26,232 nucleotides of DNA, from positions 1-26,232 of IMG/VR virus record IMGVR_UViG_3300037349_000092; one strand, written 5' to 3'. This DNA comes from a virus. Positions 15,396 through 22,938 of the stretch are shown here, piece after piece. The notes beneath the pieces were generated by a model that was not told the DNA's origin, did no database searches, and saw only the letters and a list, made by a program, of their open reading frames with translations. The position numbers and the translations under genes were made by a program. How positions within the stretch are numbered: the stretch's first letter is position 1; each line of letters opens with the position of its first letter.

Positions 15396-15878
15396 TTAGA
15401 CAAGGGTCGATGGTGCGGACGCGCCCTGGTAGGACTCCCAGAGGAACAACTCTGCCTCGGTGATGTTCGCCGCATTCGAAGAGCTGGTCTGCACCGCGAT
15501 GGTGTGGAACCCGTTGACTAGGTCCATGCACATCTCCGGCGTAATCTCGAAAATGACGATCTTGTCAGCGACGGTCGCCGAGGTCTGGAAGGTCGCCGCG
15601 GCCGTCTGCCCCACAAGCGCATCTGAGGTCGCGGTTGCAGCAGTGAGCCAGATCGGCATGACGCCAACCGCCTTCGACCCGGTGCCGCTCACGTCCTGCC
15701 CTTGCAGGATCGAGAGCGTCACCTGCGCGGCGTTGCCCTGGTTCACATGCACCACGACCCACGCTTTGAGTGCGTTGGCCAGGTCGCGGTAGGCGCTGGT
15801 GCGGCCAGCGGAGTCGGCCGCCGGCGCCAGCAGGGCAACCGGCGGGAACTGATACGGCATCGAAATCTGACGCGCCAT
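15396..15878 (-). CDS. Unknown protein next to capsid gene, possible decoration or head-stabilising protein
   Basis: This 160-residue protein starts at ATG 15878 with a good AGGAGA site 9 bases upstream. It begins MARQISMPYQFPP, then has helical LANALKAWVVVHV and a beta-rich remainder (VTLSILQGQDVSG; KIVIFEITPEMCMDL). It is the first gene after the capsid terminator, and hairpins bracket it on both sides, so it may be highly expressed. No family is recognised; capsid decoration is inferred from location. Confidence 0.6.
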   Translation of the reverse strand: MARQISMPYQFPPVALLAPAADSAGRTSAYRDLANALKAWVVVHVNQGNAAQVTLSILQGQDVSGTGSKAVGVMPIWLTAATATSDALVGQTAAATFQTSATVADKIVIFEITPEMCMDLVNGFHTIAVQTSSSNAANITEAELFLWESYQGASAPSTLV

Positions 15879-15915
15879 AGTCCGAATTCTCCTGCCCGCC
15901 CCCCAAAGCGGTGCG

Positions 15916-15951
15916 AAAAAGCTGCGCGCGGGCCGAAAGCCCGCGCGGCAG
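15916..15951 (-). terminator. Intrinsic terminator after the major capsid gene
   Basis: On the minus strand a stem of about 12 bp (CTGCCGCGCGGGC / GCCCGCGCGCAG, one bulge) with a TTTCG loop is followed at once by CTTTTTCG. This is a classical Rho-independent terminator shape about 75 bases after the capsid stop. It probably gives partial termination, raising capsid mRNA relative to downstream genes. Confidence 0.7.
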
Positions 15952-16026
15952 AGCGGTGGGGAGCCGCGGATTTGTCGAGGATCAGGCCGCGAAGCGGACT
16001 GATGTGCCGTGAGGCGTTTGCTGCAC

Positions 16027-17394
16027 TCAGCGAGCCGCCAGCGCGATGAAGGGGCTCTTGGTGTTGGTGCCCTTGAACGGGGTCAGCGGCACCGACCACA
16101 TCGGTTTGCCGTCAACGCGATAGGTGATGCGGAACACCATCTCGTCGGTAAGGAATGCAACGTGCATGCTGGTCGCTGCCTGCACGCCGTTCTTGTCCAC
16201 CAGCATGTACTGGCTCATGTCCGCCAGCGTGATGTCGCCCAAGGTCCCGAGGGTCGAGTTGTATTCCGTCCACACCACCTCGCGGCCATAGAGCGTCGAG
16301 AACGGTGTTGCCGACAGACCGCCTGGCGGCAGGTAAACGAGCTGGCCGCCGGTGCCGACCGCCTGGTTCATCGCCATAAGCTGCGGCAGGCAATCCTGGT
16401 TGATGAACCACACCGCGTTTTTCGCTGACCGCGCCCAGAGACGCGCCCACATCTGGTCGATGTTCTCCTTGACGATCGTCGCTGCGGCCTGCCCGGTCAC
16501 CTTCGGTATCGTAATCAGGCAGGGGCTTTTCATGTAGCCGAACGGCATGCCGGCGCCGGTGCCCTCCACGATCGCGTCCTCGGTCATGAACATGACTTCT
16601 TCCGAGAACGCCTGCGCCGCGATCGAGGTCAGCGCCGTCGAATCCTGCAACAGTTCGTCGGTGGTGTACATCACCGACATCAGCTTTTTCAGGTCGAACT
16701 CGATGGTGCGGAACTTCGGCTTCGACGGGGTGACCGTGGTTCCTTCCCCTACCCAGTTCGAAGACACGCCGCCCCAGCGGCTGCCGGTCGCTCGGCTGGT
16801 TTCGTCCACGCCCGGGATTTTGATGCCGTTCGCGTTGGCGCTGATCGGCAGCTTGTTCACCCGGCTGAGGATCTCGCCCATGTCGTGCGCGAGCATGAAG
16901 ATCGAGGCCGCGAAATCGACCTGGACCAGGAAGCCGCCGCCGGTCGGATCGACCTCGCCGGCGCCGGTTGGCGCGCGGACCAGGCGGCGGTCGGTATCGC
17001 TGCCCTTCGAGCTGTAGTGCTTGAAAACCGACTGGAGCTGCTCGCCAAGGCTGCGGTACTGCTCGCCGGCGCGCGGCGTGAAATCCAGCCCCTTCCGGGC
17101 CAGGCTGAGATAGTCGTCAAAGCCTCGCAGCTTACCCTGGCGCGGGTCCATGCCGCGGATTTGCGACAGGGTGCGCTGCGACGGGTTGATCTCCAGCACG
17201 TCGTCGCCGGGGCCGGCGCCGATCGGGCGCGCCAGCTTGGCGGCGAGTTTCTCCGCGCGGTCCAGCTCCCCGATCGTACGCTCGAGCGTGGCGATCTCCG
17301 CCTCCTTCGCGGCGAAGCCCGGAGTCCCGGCCAGCGGGGCGAGTTCATCCACCGCCGTGCCCAGGGCGCGACGGAGCGACAGCAGTGTGCTCAT
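16027..17394 (-). CDS. HK97-fold major capsid protein
   Basis: This 455-residue protein has a predicted coiled-coil N-terminus (residues 1-60, AAKEAEIATLERTIGELDRA), corresponding to the scaffolding delta domain that the protease removes. The HK97 fold follows: DPTGGGFLVQVDFAASIFML, ISANANGIKIPGVDETSRA, FDLKKLMSVMYTTDELLQDS, and a C-terminal FRITYRVDGKPMWSVPLTPF. Length is normal for a precursor. The start is ATG at 17394, with GGAG about 11 bases upstream. It is separated from the preceding gene by 81 bases and followed by a terminator. Confidence 0.92.
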   Translation of the reverse strand: MSTLLSLRRALGTAVDELAPLAGTPGFAAKEAEIATLERTIGELDRAEKLAAKLARPIGAGPGDDVLEINPSQRTLSQIRGMDPRQGKLRGFDDYLSLARKGLDFTPRAGEQYRSLGEQLQSVFKHYSSKGSDTDRRLVRAPTGAGEVDPTGGGFLVQVDFAASIFMLAHDMGEILSRVNKLPISANANGIKIPGVDETSRATGSRWGGVSSNWVGEGTTVTPSKPKFRTIEFDLKKLMSVMYTTDELLQDSTALTSIAAQAFSEEVMFMTEDAIVEGTGAGMPFGYMKSPCLITIPKVTGQAAATIVKENIDQMWARLWARSAKNAVWFINQDCLPQLMAMNQAVGTGGQLVYLPPGGLSATPFSTLYGREVVWTEYNSTLGTLGDITLADMSQYMLVDKNGVQAATSMHVAFLTDEMVFRITYRVDGKPMWSVPLTPFKGTNTKSPFIALAAR

Positions 17395-17475
17395 TGTGTT
17401 GTAGGCTCCAATTTCCGAAGGAGCGGCGTTTCAGGTCGCCGCAACACCTCGCCCGCCCATGCGCGGGCAGGCACG

Positions 17476-17991
17476 TCAGGGCGCCGCGAGCCGGGCTTTC
17501 AGCGCAGTCGCGCGGGCCAGTTGCGCAGCCTTCTCACCGTCCGGGACCTCCGTGCCGGCGTCCGGCGGTGCCGTCGAACTGATCGGATCGGCCGCATCGA
17601 GCGCATCCACCACGCCGCCCAGCAGATCGATCGCCTTGCTGTGCTGCGATACCGCCTCAGTGAGAAACGCCTTCGAGGTCCGCAGGCACTTGTGCGCCAC
17701 GCGGATCGCGTCCTCGTGCTCCAGCGGCAGATCGTCGTCCGGCCCGCCATCCTTCCGGCGCGGAAACAGCCGCGCCAGTAGGCCAGTCAGGCGCTTCGCT
17801 TCCTCGGGATCGATGTCCAGCGCGGTGCCGGCGTGAACCGAACACTCGGCCGGATCGCTCATCCCGCACGGCTCATCGGCCTTGCGGCCGCAGTTGCCAA
17901 CGATCGCGCCGCCGGCGGCGGGATCGGCTTCCCCTGCCCCATCGGAGCGATGCGCGTGGCCCGCCGCCCGGCGGGGTGTCGGTCGTGTCAT
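17476..17991 (-). CDS. Unknown protein between protease and capsid, possibly the protease C-terminal part
   Basis: From the ATG at 17991 (ATGA overlap with the protease-frame stop) the protein has 171 residues. Its first 40 are Arg/Ala-rich with spaced Cys (VGNCGRKADEPCGM; AECSVHAG). Residues about 60-170 are helical (EEAKRLTGLLARLFPRR; AIRVAHKCLRTSKAFLTEAV; AIDLLGGVVDALDA), like a scaffold. The same frame is open upstream to 18141. That upstream part encodes GIDTRPLVEWAERTLDGE and GELERLRRAAKE, which look like the normal end of S78 phage proteases. So this may be the distal part of a protease-scaffold protein split by a frameshift rather than a separate gene. Confidence 0.55.
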   Translation of the reverse strand: MTRPTPRRAAGHAHRSDGAGEADPAAGGAIVGNCGRKADEPCGMSDPAECSVHAGTALDIDPEEAKRLTGLLARLFPRRKDGGPDDDLPLEHEDAIRVAHKCLRTSKAFLTEAVSQHSKAIDLLGGVVDALDAADPISSTAPPDAGTEVPDGEKAAQLARATALKARLAAP

Positions 17992-18626
17992 CGGCGGTTC
18001 CTTTGCTGCCCTACGTAGGCGTTCCAATTCGCCGAGCGGCAGGCTGGCCCTGCCCTCGCCGTCAAGCGTTCGCTCGGCCCACTCGACCAACGGCCGCGTG
18101 TCGATGCCCTTGAGCCGCGCCTGTTGGCCGGCACCGGGCACACGCTGATTTCCAAAAGGGCTTGTTCCAGGAAGTCGATGCCGAACCCCCGGTCGGGGTC
18201 GTTATCGACAAAGGCGTAGCGGGTCGGCAGGAAGCCGACGCTGACCGCGCGCAGGAACTTGCCGAGCAACAGGCGGTAGATCGTGTCCGCGAAGGCATAG
18301 GTCTCCGGCGGCGCGAACTCGATGTCGCCCAGCAGGCGGTTGCCCTCGACACCGACATTCCGCGCGCCGCCGATCGGCGGGGCCGAGCTGTCGTGCGCCC
18401 ACAACGCCACTGGGTTTGCCATGAAATCGGCAATGTCCCAGCCGGCAGCAGCGATCGTGTCGCCCATGCGGTCAACGCTGTCGTCGGAGAAGCAGAAGCG
18501 CAGCGTGCGCTCCGCACCGTCCACCGGCAGCGGCTGTGCCACGCTGACCCGATACACGCCGCCTGCAGGCGTGCGCTTCGCCCTCAGTTCCCCGCGGAAC
18601 TGGTCGGCGCTCATCAACACAGTCAT
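17988..18626 (-). CDS. S78-family prohead protease, apparent C-terminal frameshift
   Basis: The protein has 212 residues from the ATG at 18626, preceded by GGAGG 11 bases away. The HK97-type protease core is intact to residue 168: RMGDTIAAAGWDIADF, NPVALWAHD (His78), RAVSVGFLPTR (Ser129) and LLEISVCPVPAN at 157-168 (Glu159). It cleaves the capsid delta domain during maturation. After CPVPAN at about 18123 the frame becomes Arg/Ser-rich (RRGSRASTRGRWSS) and ends at 17988. The expected C-terminus lies in the -1 frame. One missing base near 18122 would restore GCC AAC NAG GCG CGG. It may be a real mutation or a sequence error. It follows the large terminase directly, with no portal gene between. 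Confidence 0.8.
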   Translation of the reverse strand: MTVLMSADQFRGELRAKRTPAGGVYRVSVAQPLPVDGAERTLRFCFSDDSVDRMGDTIAAAGWDIADFMANPVALWAHDSSAPPIGGARNVGVEGNRLLGDIEFAPPETYAFADTIYRLLLGKFLRAVSVGFLPTRYAFVDNDPDRGFGIDFLEQALLEISVCPVPANRRGSRASTRGRWSSGPSERLTARAGPACRSANWNAYVGQQRNRR

Positions 18627-18633
18627 GGAATCA

Positions 18634-20352
18634 TTAGCCTCCGACAATTAACAGGCCGCGGCCGTCGCCATAAATACCCGTTGGCTCGGCCATCGAGCGG
18701 CCCACCGCCATGATCGCCGCGACGATCGGGTCGATGCGCTCGATCGAGCGTTCCTTGTCCGGCTTGACGTTGCCGGCGGGGTCGGTGCGGATCGAGACAT
18801 TCGAGGCGCACCAGTCCGAAACCGGATCGCCGCCATGCTGCAACTCACGCGCCAACACCTTGCGCATGAACTCGGCTGCCGCCGGCCCCATGCTGAGAAA
18901 GCCCTGCCCGAACTCGACCAGGTTCATGCCTTCGTCCGCCAGGTTGCGGATGATCTCGCCGGCGAACGTGCGGTCAAACGCCAGTTCGGTGATGTCATAG
19001 ATGCCGGCGAGTTTAAGGATCGCCGCCTCGACAAACTTGAAGTCCGTCGTGTTGCCTTCGGTCGCGATCAAATGGCCCTGGTCGCGCCAGACCTGGTAGG
19101 GCGCGCGGTCGCGCCGCGACCGTTCTTCGATGTTGTCGGCCGGGCACCAGTGCCGCCACAGCAGTTTCCACTTCTCCCCGTCACTCACCGGGGGAAACAG
19201 CAGCGCCAGCGACGACAGGTCGTTGATCCGCGCCAGGTCGAGGCCCGCGAGGCACCTCCGGCCCCGCAGCGCCTCCGCGTCGATCGGCGCGGCCCCGTCC
19301 GCCCAGACCTCCATCGGGATCCAGCGCACAAGCTGCTGGGTCCACTGATTGAGCCGCAGGCGCCGGATGGAGTTCTGCCGCGTCGGCATCTCCAGCGCGA
19401 GCGCGACCTCCGCGCGCAGGTCCTCGATCTGGAGGACAACGCCGAGCGAGGGGTTGGCCTTGCGCCAGGCCAGTTCGTCTTGCCAGTCGTCGCCTTCGTC
19501 AACGGTCGCGACGTAGGCGAACCACCGATCCGCGGTCACCAGAGGGATCACGCCCTCCAGGACCTTTGCCGAGAAATCCCAATGCAGGTAGCAGACCGAA
19601 GTCCGGCTCACGCCCGCCGTCGTGGTTTCGTACATCAGCGGCTGGAGCCGCGCGCCCATCCCGGTGTCGAGTTTCTCGATCACGCCGGCGTCGGGATGCT
19701 CGTGCAGTTCGTCCACCAGCGCGACGAACACGTTCAAGCCGTCCATGGTCGACGTGTCGGCCGAGAGCGGCCGGAACCACGATGCGGTCGGCAGGACCGC
19801 CAGGTTGTTCGTCGTCTTGACGATCCGCCGGCGCAGCGCCGGCGAGCCCGCCCGCATGCGCTCCGCTTCGGTGAACACGATCCGGGCCTGATCGCGCGTC
19901 GTCGCGGCCGAGTAGATTTCCGCGCCAGGCTCGCCTTCGTCTATCAGCGCCTTGAGGCCGATGCCTGCCTCAATGGTCGATTTGCCGTTTTTCCGCGCGG
20001 TGGACACGAACGCCGTGCGGAAGCGCCTGACCTCGATCTTCTTGTCCGGCAGCAGCAGCTTCCAGCCGAAGATCGAGCCAACGACGAATTGTTCCCATTC
20101 GAGCAGGTTGAACGGCTGGCCCGCGTATTGCCCCTTGCTGTGACGCAGCACGGCCGGAAAGAAATCAATCGCCCGCTGGGCCGTCTCCCGGTCCCAGCGC
20201 AGGCCCCGCGCCGGCCCGTCAACCAGGTCGCGCAGGTGGCGCTCGCAAGCGAGGCGAACCAGGCGGCCGGTGACCACCTTGTTCTCGACCACCGCCCGGG
20301 CGTACGCCTCGACAGTGTCTTGCGGCTTCGCCCGCCGCCTACGCCCTGCCAC
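18634..20352 (-). CDS. terL: Large terminase subunit (ATPase-nuclease)
   Basis: This 572-residue protein contains a Walker A-like TARKNGKST at 118-126 and a Walker B VALVDELHEH at 210-219 with catalytic Glu215. A C-terminal RNase H-like nuclease shows Asp372 (GLDLA), Asp460 (LAFDR) and Asp541 (IDPIVAAI). It matches the HK97/P27-partner TerL family and is full length. It drives ATP-dependent DNA packaging and cuts the concatemer. The start is GTG at 20352, overlapping the small terminase by 14 bases. The protease ATG follows its stop by 7 bases. Confidence 0.93.
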   Translation of the reverse strand: MAGRRRRAKPQDTVEAYARAVVENKVVTGRLVRLACERHLRDLVDGPARGLRWDRETAQRAIDFFPAVLRHSKGQYAGQPFNLLEWEQFVVGSIFGWKLLLPDKKIEVRRFRTAFVSTARKNGKSTIEAGIGLKALIDEGEPGAEIYSAATTRDQARIVFTEAERMRAGSPALRRRIVKTTNNLAVLPTASWFRPLSADTSTMDGLNVFVALVDELHEHPDAGVIEKLDTGMGARLQPLMYETTTAGVSRTSVCYLHWDFSAKVLEGVIPLVTADRWFAYVATVDEGDDWQDELAWRKANPSLGVVLQIEDLRAEVALALEMPTRQNSIRRLRLNQWTQQLVRWIPMEVWADGAAPIDAEALRGRRCLAGLDLARINDLSSLALLFPPVSDGEKWKLLWRHWCPADNIEERSRRDRAPYQVWRDQGHLIATEGNTTDFKFVEAAILKLAGIYDITELAFDRTFAGEIIRNLADEGMNLVEFGQGFLSMGPAAAEFMRKVLARELQHGGDPVSDWCASNVSIRTDPAGNVKPDKERSIERIDPIVAAIMAVGRSMAEPTGIYGDGRGLLIVGG

Positions 20353-20803
20353 GCAAGAAGTCTTCGGCCGGGTCGGATGGCGGCGCCACCTCCGCAGCCT
20401 TGATTCGCGATCGCGCCGAGCCGGACAGCCCGATCTGCTCGGCGCACTGGCGCAACTGCTCCATCGCCCGGTTCGCGATCGTCAGGTAAGGCGAGTAGAT
20501 CGGCAAACCGTTTGGCGAGCGCAGGATCATCCCCTTGCTCGTGACCTCGCGCTCGCACTCGATCCACCTCGCCCACGCAACGCAGTAGCTGGCGACGATT
20601 GCCAGGTCGAGCTTTGTCATCAGCCCGGCCTCGGCCAGCAGGCGCGTGATGCGCCGCCATTCCTTGAGTGCGTCGCCGTTCAGATGCGCCGGCGGCGGCG
20701 GCACCGCCGGGGCAACCTTCGCCTCCCGGTCATTGAGCGGCCGGCGCCCCGGATTCCCGGTTACCAGCTTCAAGTGTGTCGGCGTTGGCTTGCGGCCCTT
20801 CAT
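20339..20803 (-). CDS. terS: Small terminase subunit (P27 family)
   Basis: The protein has 154 residues from the ATG at 20803, with GGAAGG 5 bases upstream. The opening MKGRKPTPTHLKLVTGNPG and the following PPPPAHLNGDALKEWRRI are the P27 family signature. A helical middle and a C-terminal AVASYC-type region follow (LDLAIVASYCVAWARWIE). It recognises the packaging site and recruits TerL. Its start lies 74 bases inside the 3' end of the ParB-like gene, a longer overlap than at most junctions here. Confidence 0.88.
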   Translation of the reverse strand: MKGRKPTPTHLKLVTGNPGRRPLNDREAKVAPAVPPPPAHLNGDALKEWRRITRLLAEAGLMTKLDLAIVASYCVAWARWIECEREVTSKGMILRSPNGLPIYSPYLTIANRAMEQLRQCAEQIGLSGSARSRIKAAEVAPPSDPAEDFLRGRA

Positions 20804-21521
20804 GTGGCCCTTCCAAAGCGGCAAAATGCGCCAGCGCGATGTCGATCATCCGAGTCAAAACCGCTCCGATCGCCCGCACGTTCTCGATCTTCGTGATGGT
20901 TCCGACCGCCTCGGCAAAGCGCGGATAGATGTCGGCCGACGCGACGCCCACCAGGTCGGTGTCCTTCGGTATCTTCTTGATCTGCGCTTCCAGCAGTTCA
21001 AATTTCTCGATCGCTGCCGGTAGGAACGCGAAGTGTACGAGATACCACGGCAGGATGGCCGCGATCGGCGGGATCGAAATGCTGTCAGCCGAGGCGATGT
21101 CACCGAAGTCCGCCGCGGTCACGTAGGACTCTAGGATGTCGTCAATCCGGCTGATCTCCTTGAACAGCGTCGCGAGCGTCTCCCGATCGTCGCTGCCGGC
21201 GATGCGGTTGTGCGCGATCTGCTTCGCAACCACCTGGGAGCGGGTCAGGTTCCGCGTGTCGGCCAGCACGTACAGTTCGGTAAGCCCGGCCATGCGCACC
21301 GCCCGGGTGCGATGGTGGCCCGACATGACCTCAAAGAAGTTCTTGCGTTTAACAGTGAGAGGCAGGCTTTCGAGGCGTTGTTCCTTGCGGATGGTGTCAG
21401 CCAGCCGCTCCAGCATTTCCGGCGGCATGACGCGCGCGTTCACGTCCTGCTCGCGGAGTTCCTCGGGATGAACCTTCCAAATCTCCAGGTTCGGCCCGAC
21501 CGCCGCTATGAACTCCGCCAT
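20730..21521 (-). CDS. ParB/sulfiredoxin-fold domain protein
   Basis: The protein has 263 residues from the ATG at 21521, with AGAGG 6 bases upstream. Residues about 12-115 form a ParB-type N-terminal domain: the opening IWKVHPEELREQDVNARVM, then LADTIRKEQRLESLPLTV, then EVMSGHHRTRAVRMAG at 64-79, where ParB has its conserved GxxR-type nucleotide-binding turn. Residues 100-135 are helical (QIAHNRIAGSDDRETLATLF) and the rest is alpha-helical with no clear HTH. Such phage proteins often accompany DNA-modifying enzymes and terminases; known members bind CTP or act as nuclease or kinase variants. The modification enzyme gene precedes it with a 125-base overlap. Precise activity is unknown. Confidence 0.75.
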   Translation of the reverse strand: MAEFIAAVGPNLEIWKVHPEELREQDVNARVMPPEMLERLADTIRKEQRLESLPLTVKRKNFFEVMSGHHRTRAVRMAGLTELYVLADTRNLTRSQVVAKQIAHNRIAGSDDRETLATLFKEISRIDDILESYVTAADFGDIASADSISIPPIAAILPWYLVHFAFLPAAIEKFELLEAQIKKIPKDTDLVGVASADIYPRFAEAVGTITKIENVRAIGAVLTRMIDIALAHFAALEGPHEGPQANADTLEAGNRESGAPAAQ

Positions 21522-22938
21522 CAAATTCCTCTCGGGCGCGTGGCGCCACCTTGCCGTCTTTGTTGAGCCACTCGGCAACCCGGTCGGCAAAGCTGCGGTC
21601 AGGGAACGGCGCCGCATAGACCAGCTTGAACCGGCCATCCGGCATCTTCGTTCGCTCGCGCAGTTTCAGGATGCCCCGGTCGGTTTTGACCTCCGGGTGC
21701 GGCGCGATGCAGGTTGTTTGCAGACTGCTCACGGATCGCAGCGGGTTCCTGACCATCGACCGGAAATAGGCCCGCGCGTCACCACTCACCAGCAACATCA
21801 TAAACAAGCGGCTCAGTCTCGCATGAACCGCGTTCGGCACGGTGAAGCCGAAGGTTTCATGCACGATCTCGGACACGCCGCGCTCGACCTGATCGAAGAA
21901 CACGCCGAACACGCTCATCAGGTGACCGTCGAGCAGCACGAGGAAATACCGCTCGGCCCGCGTCACGCCGAGCTTGTGCGCGAACAGGTCGCGATAGTAC
22001 AGCGCGCACGACTTGCTCGTTTCAACGAACCGCACCACGGTATCCGCGGTCACCGCCCGGTCATTCGGCCAGAGGGGAAACTCCGAAGGCCCGAGCTTGG
22101 TTTCCCGGCGCGTGTGGACGCCCTTGGGCAAGCCCTCCGGCCGGTTCGCCAGCCAATAATGCGGGACCTTCCGGTTCGGCGCCCACTCGCTGAAAATCGC
22201 GCGATCGGCGCCATCCTCCGGCAACTCGCCATAGAACGCCCACACCGCCAGCGCGGCGCCATCGCGCAGCATATCGTACAACTTCGGCTGCAAGGCGGGA
22301 TCGAACTGCGGGACCTTCGGCTCGCTCCAGGCGATGCGACCCTCGACCGGGAACATACGGTCATAGCCCTTGCGGTAGGCCGGTGGGAAAAGGCAGATCG
22401 CCGCGTGCGGATCGTCAATCCCCTGCTTGATCTGCGCCCACATATCCTCGATCTCGAAGGTGCAGCCGTCCAACGCGGTCACCCTCGCGTCGATCTGTTC
22501 CTGGAGTGCAGACGCCGCGCGTTCCCAATCGGAGGTGATGTCCTCCAACAGCAGCCGCGTGTACTGGCTTTCGGTTTTGTATTGGCACGCCTTGATCGCA
22601 GCGAGCGCCGCGCCCGCCTCGATCTTCGTGCCGGCGAACGCCGCCGCCGGCGCCAGCCGTTCGTCCAGGTAGCGGATGCCGAGGTCGGCAAGCGGCCGTC
22701 CGGCGATCGACGTGCCGATGATCGCGGAGACCAGGCCGGTATCGCCGGTGATGATCTTCGAGGGATCGAAGCCGGCGGACACCGCGGCCTGGGCGAGTCC
22801 GAACACGCCGGCGCACGGGTTGATGAACCGGGTGACGCCAAGCTCCCGGGATCGCCGGAGCGCACCGACGAGGAACTTCGCAGCCGGCGCCTTCAGTCCG
22901 CCCTTGAACAGCACGCCGGTAAATGTGTCGAGTTTCAA
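21397..22938 (-). CDS. Putative DNA-modification enzyme: methyltransferase-like N-terminus, Mom-like C-terminus
   Basis: This is a 513-residue protein. Residues 38-57 (FINPCAGVFGLAQAAVSAGF) resemble an AdoMet-binding motif I. ICLFPPAYRKGYDRMF at 181-196 resembles the (D/N)PPY catalytic motif of adenine methyltransferases but reads FPPAY. Residues about 300-445 (CALYYRDLFAHKLGVTRAER; YFLVLLDGHLMSVFGVF; SLQTTCIAPHP; RGILKLRERT; FKLVYAAPFP) resemble the GNAT-like Mom adenine-hypermodification family and phage proteins annotated as antirestriction adenine methyltransferases. It would modify phage DNA to evade restriction. The start is TTG at 22938 after a G-rich site. The last 41 residues overlap the ParB gene and look non-conserved. 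The family assignment is by recognition only. Confidence 0.6.
   Translation of the reverse strand: MKLDTFTGVLFKGGLKAPAAKFLVGALRRSRELGVTRFINPCAGVFGLAQAAVSAGFDPSKIITGDTGLVSAIIGTSIAGRPLADLGIRYLDERLAPAAAFAGTKIEAGAALAAIKACQYKTESQYTRLLLEDITSDWERAASALQEQIDARVTALDGCTFEIEDMWAQIKQGIDDPHAAICLFPPAYRKGYDRMFPVEGRIAWSEPKVPQFDPALQPKLYDMLRDGAALAVWAFYGELPEDGADRAIFSEWAPNRKVPHYWLANRPEGLPKGVHTRRETKLGPSEFPLWPNDRAVTADTVVRFVETSKSCALYYRDLFAHKLGVTRAERYFLVLLDGHLMSVFGVFFDQVERGVSEIVHETFGFTVPNAVHARLSRLFMMLLVSGDARAYFRSMVRNPLRSVSSLQTTCIAPHPEVKTDRGILKLRERTKMPDGRFKLVYAAPFPDRSFADRVAEWLNKDGKVAPRAREEFDGGVHSGGRAEPGDLEGSSRGTPRAGRERARHAAGNAGAAG

Noticed and set aside
17451-17468. GCCCGC/GCGGGC hairpin before the major capsid gene
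   Set aside because: The stem has only 6 bp with no T-run on either strand, a frequent chance event at this G+C.
18835-20403. Plus-strand open frame of 522 codons
   Set aside because: It is antisense to the large terminase, whose catalytic motifs are intact on the minus strand.
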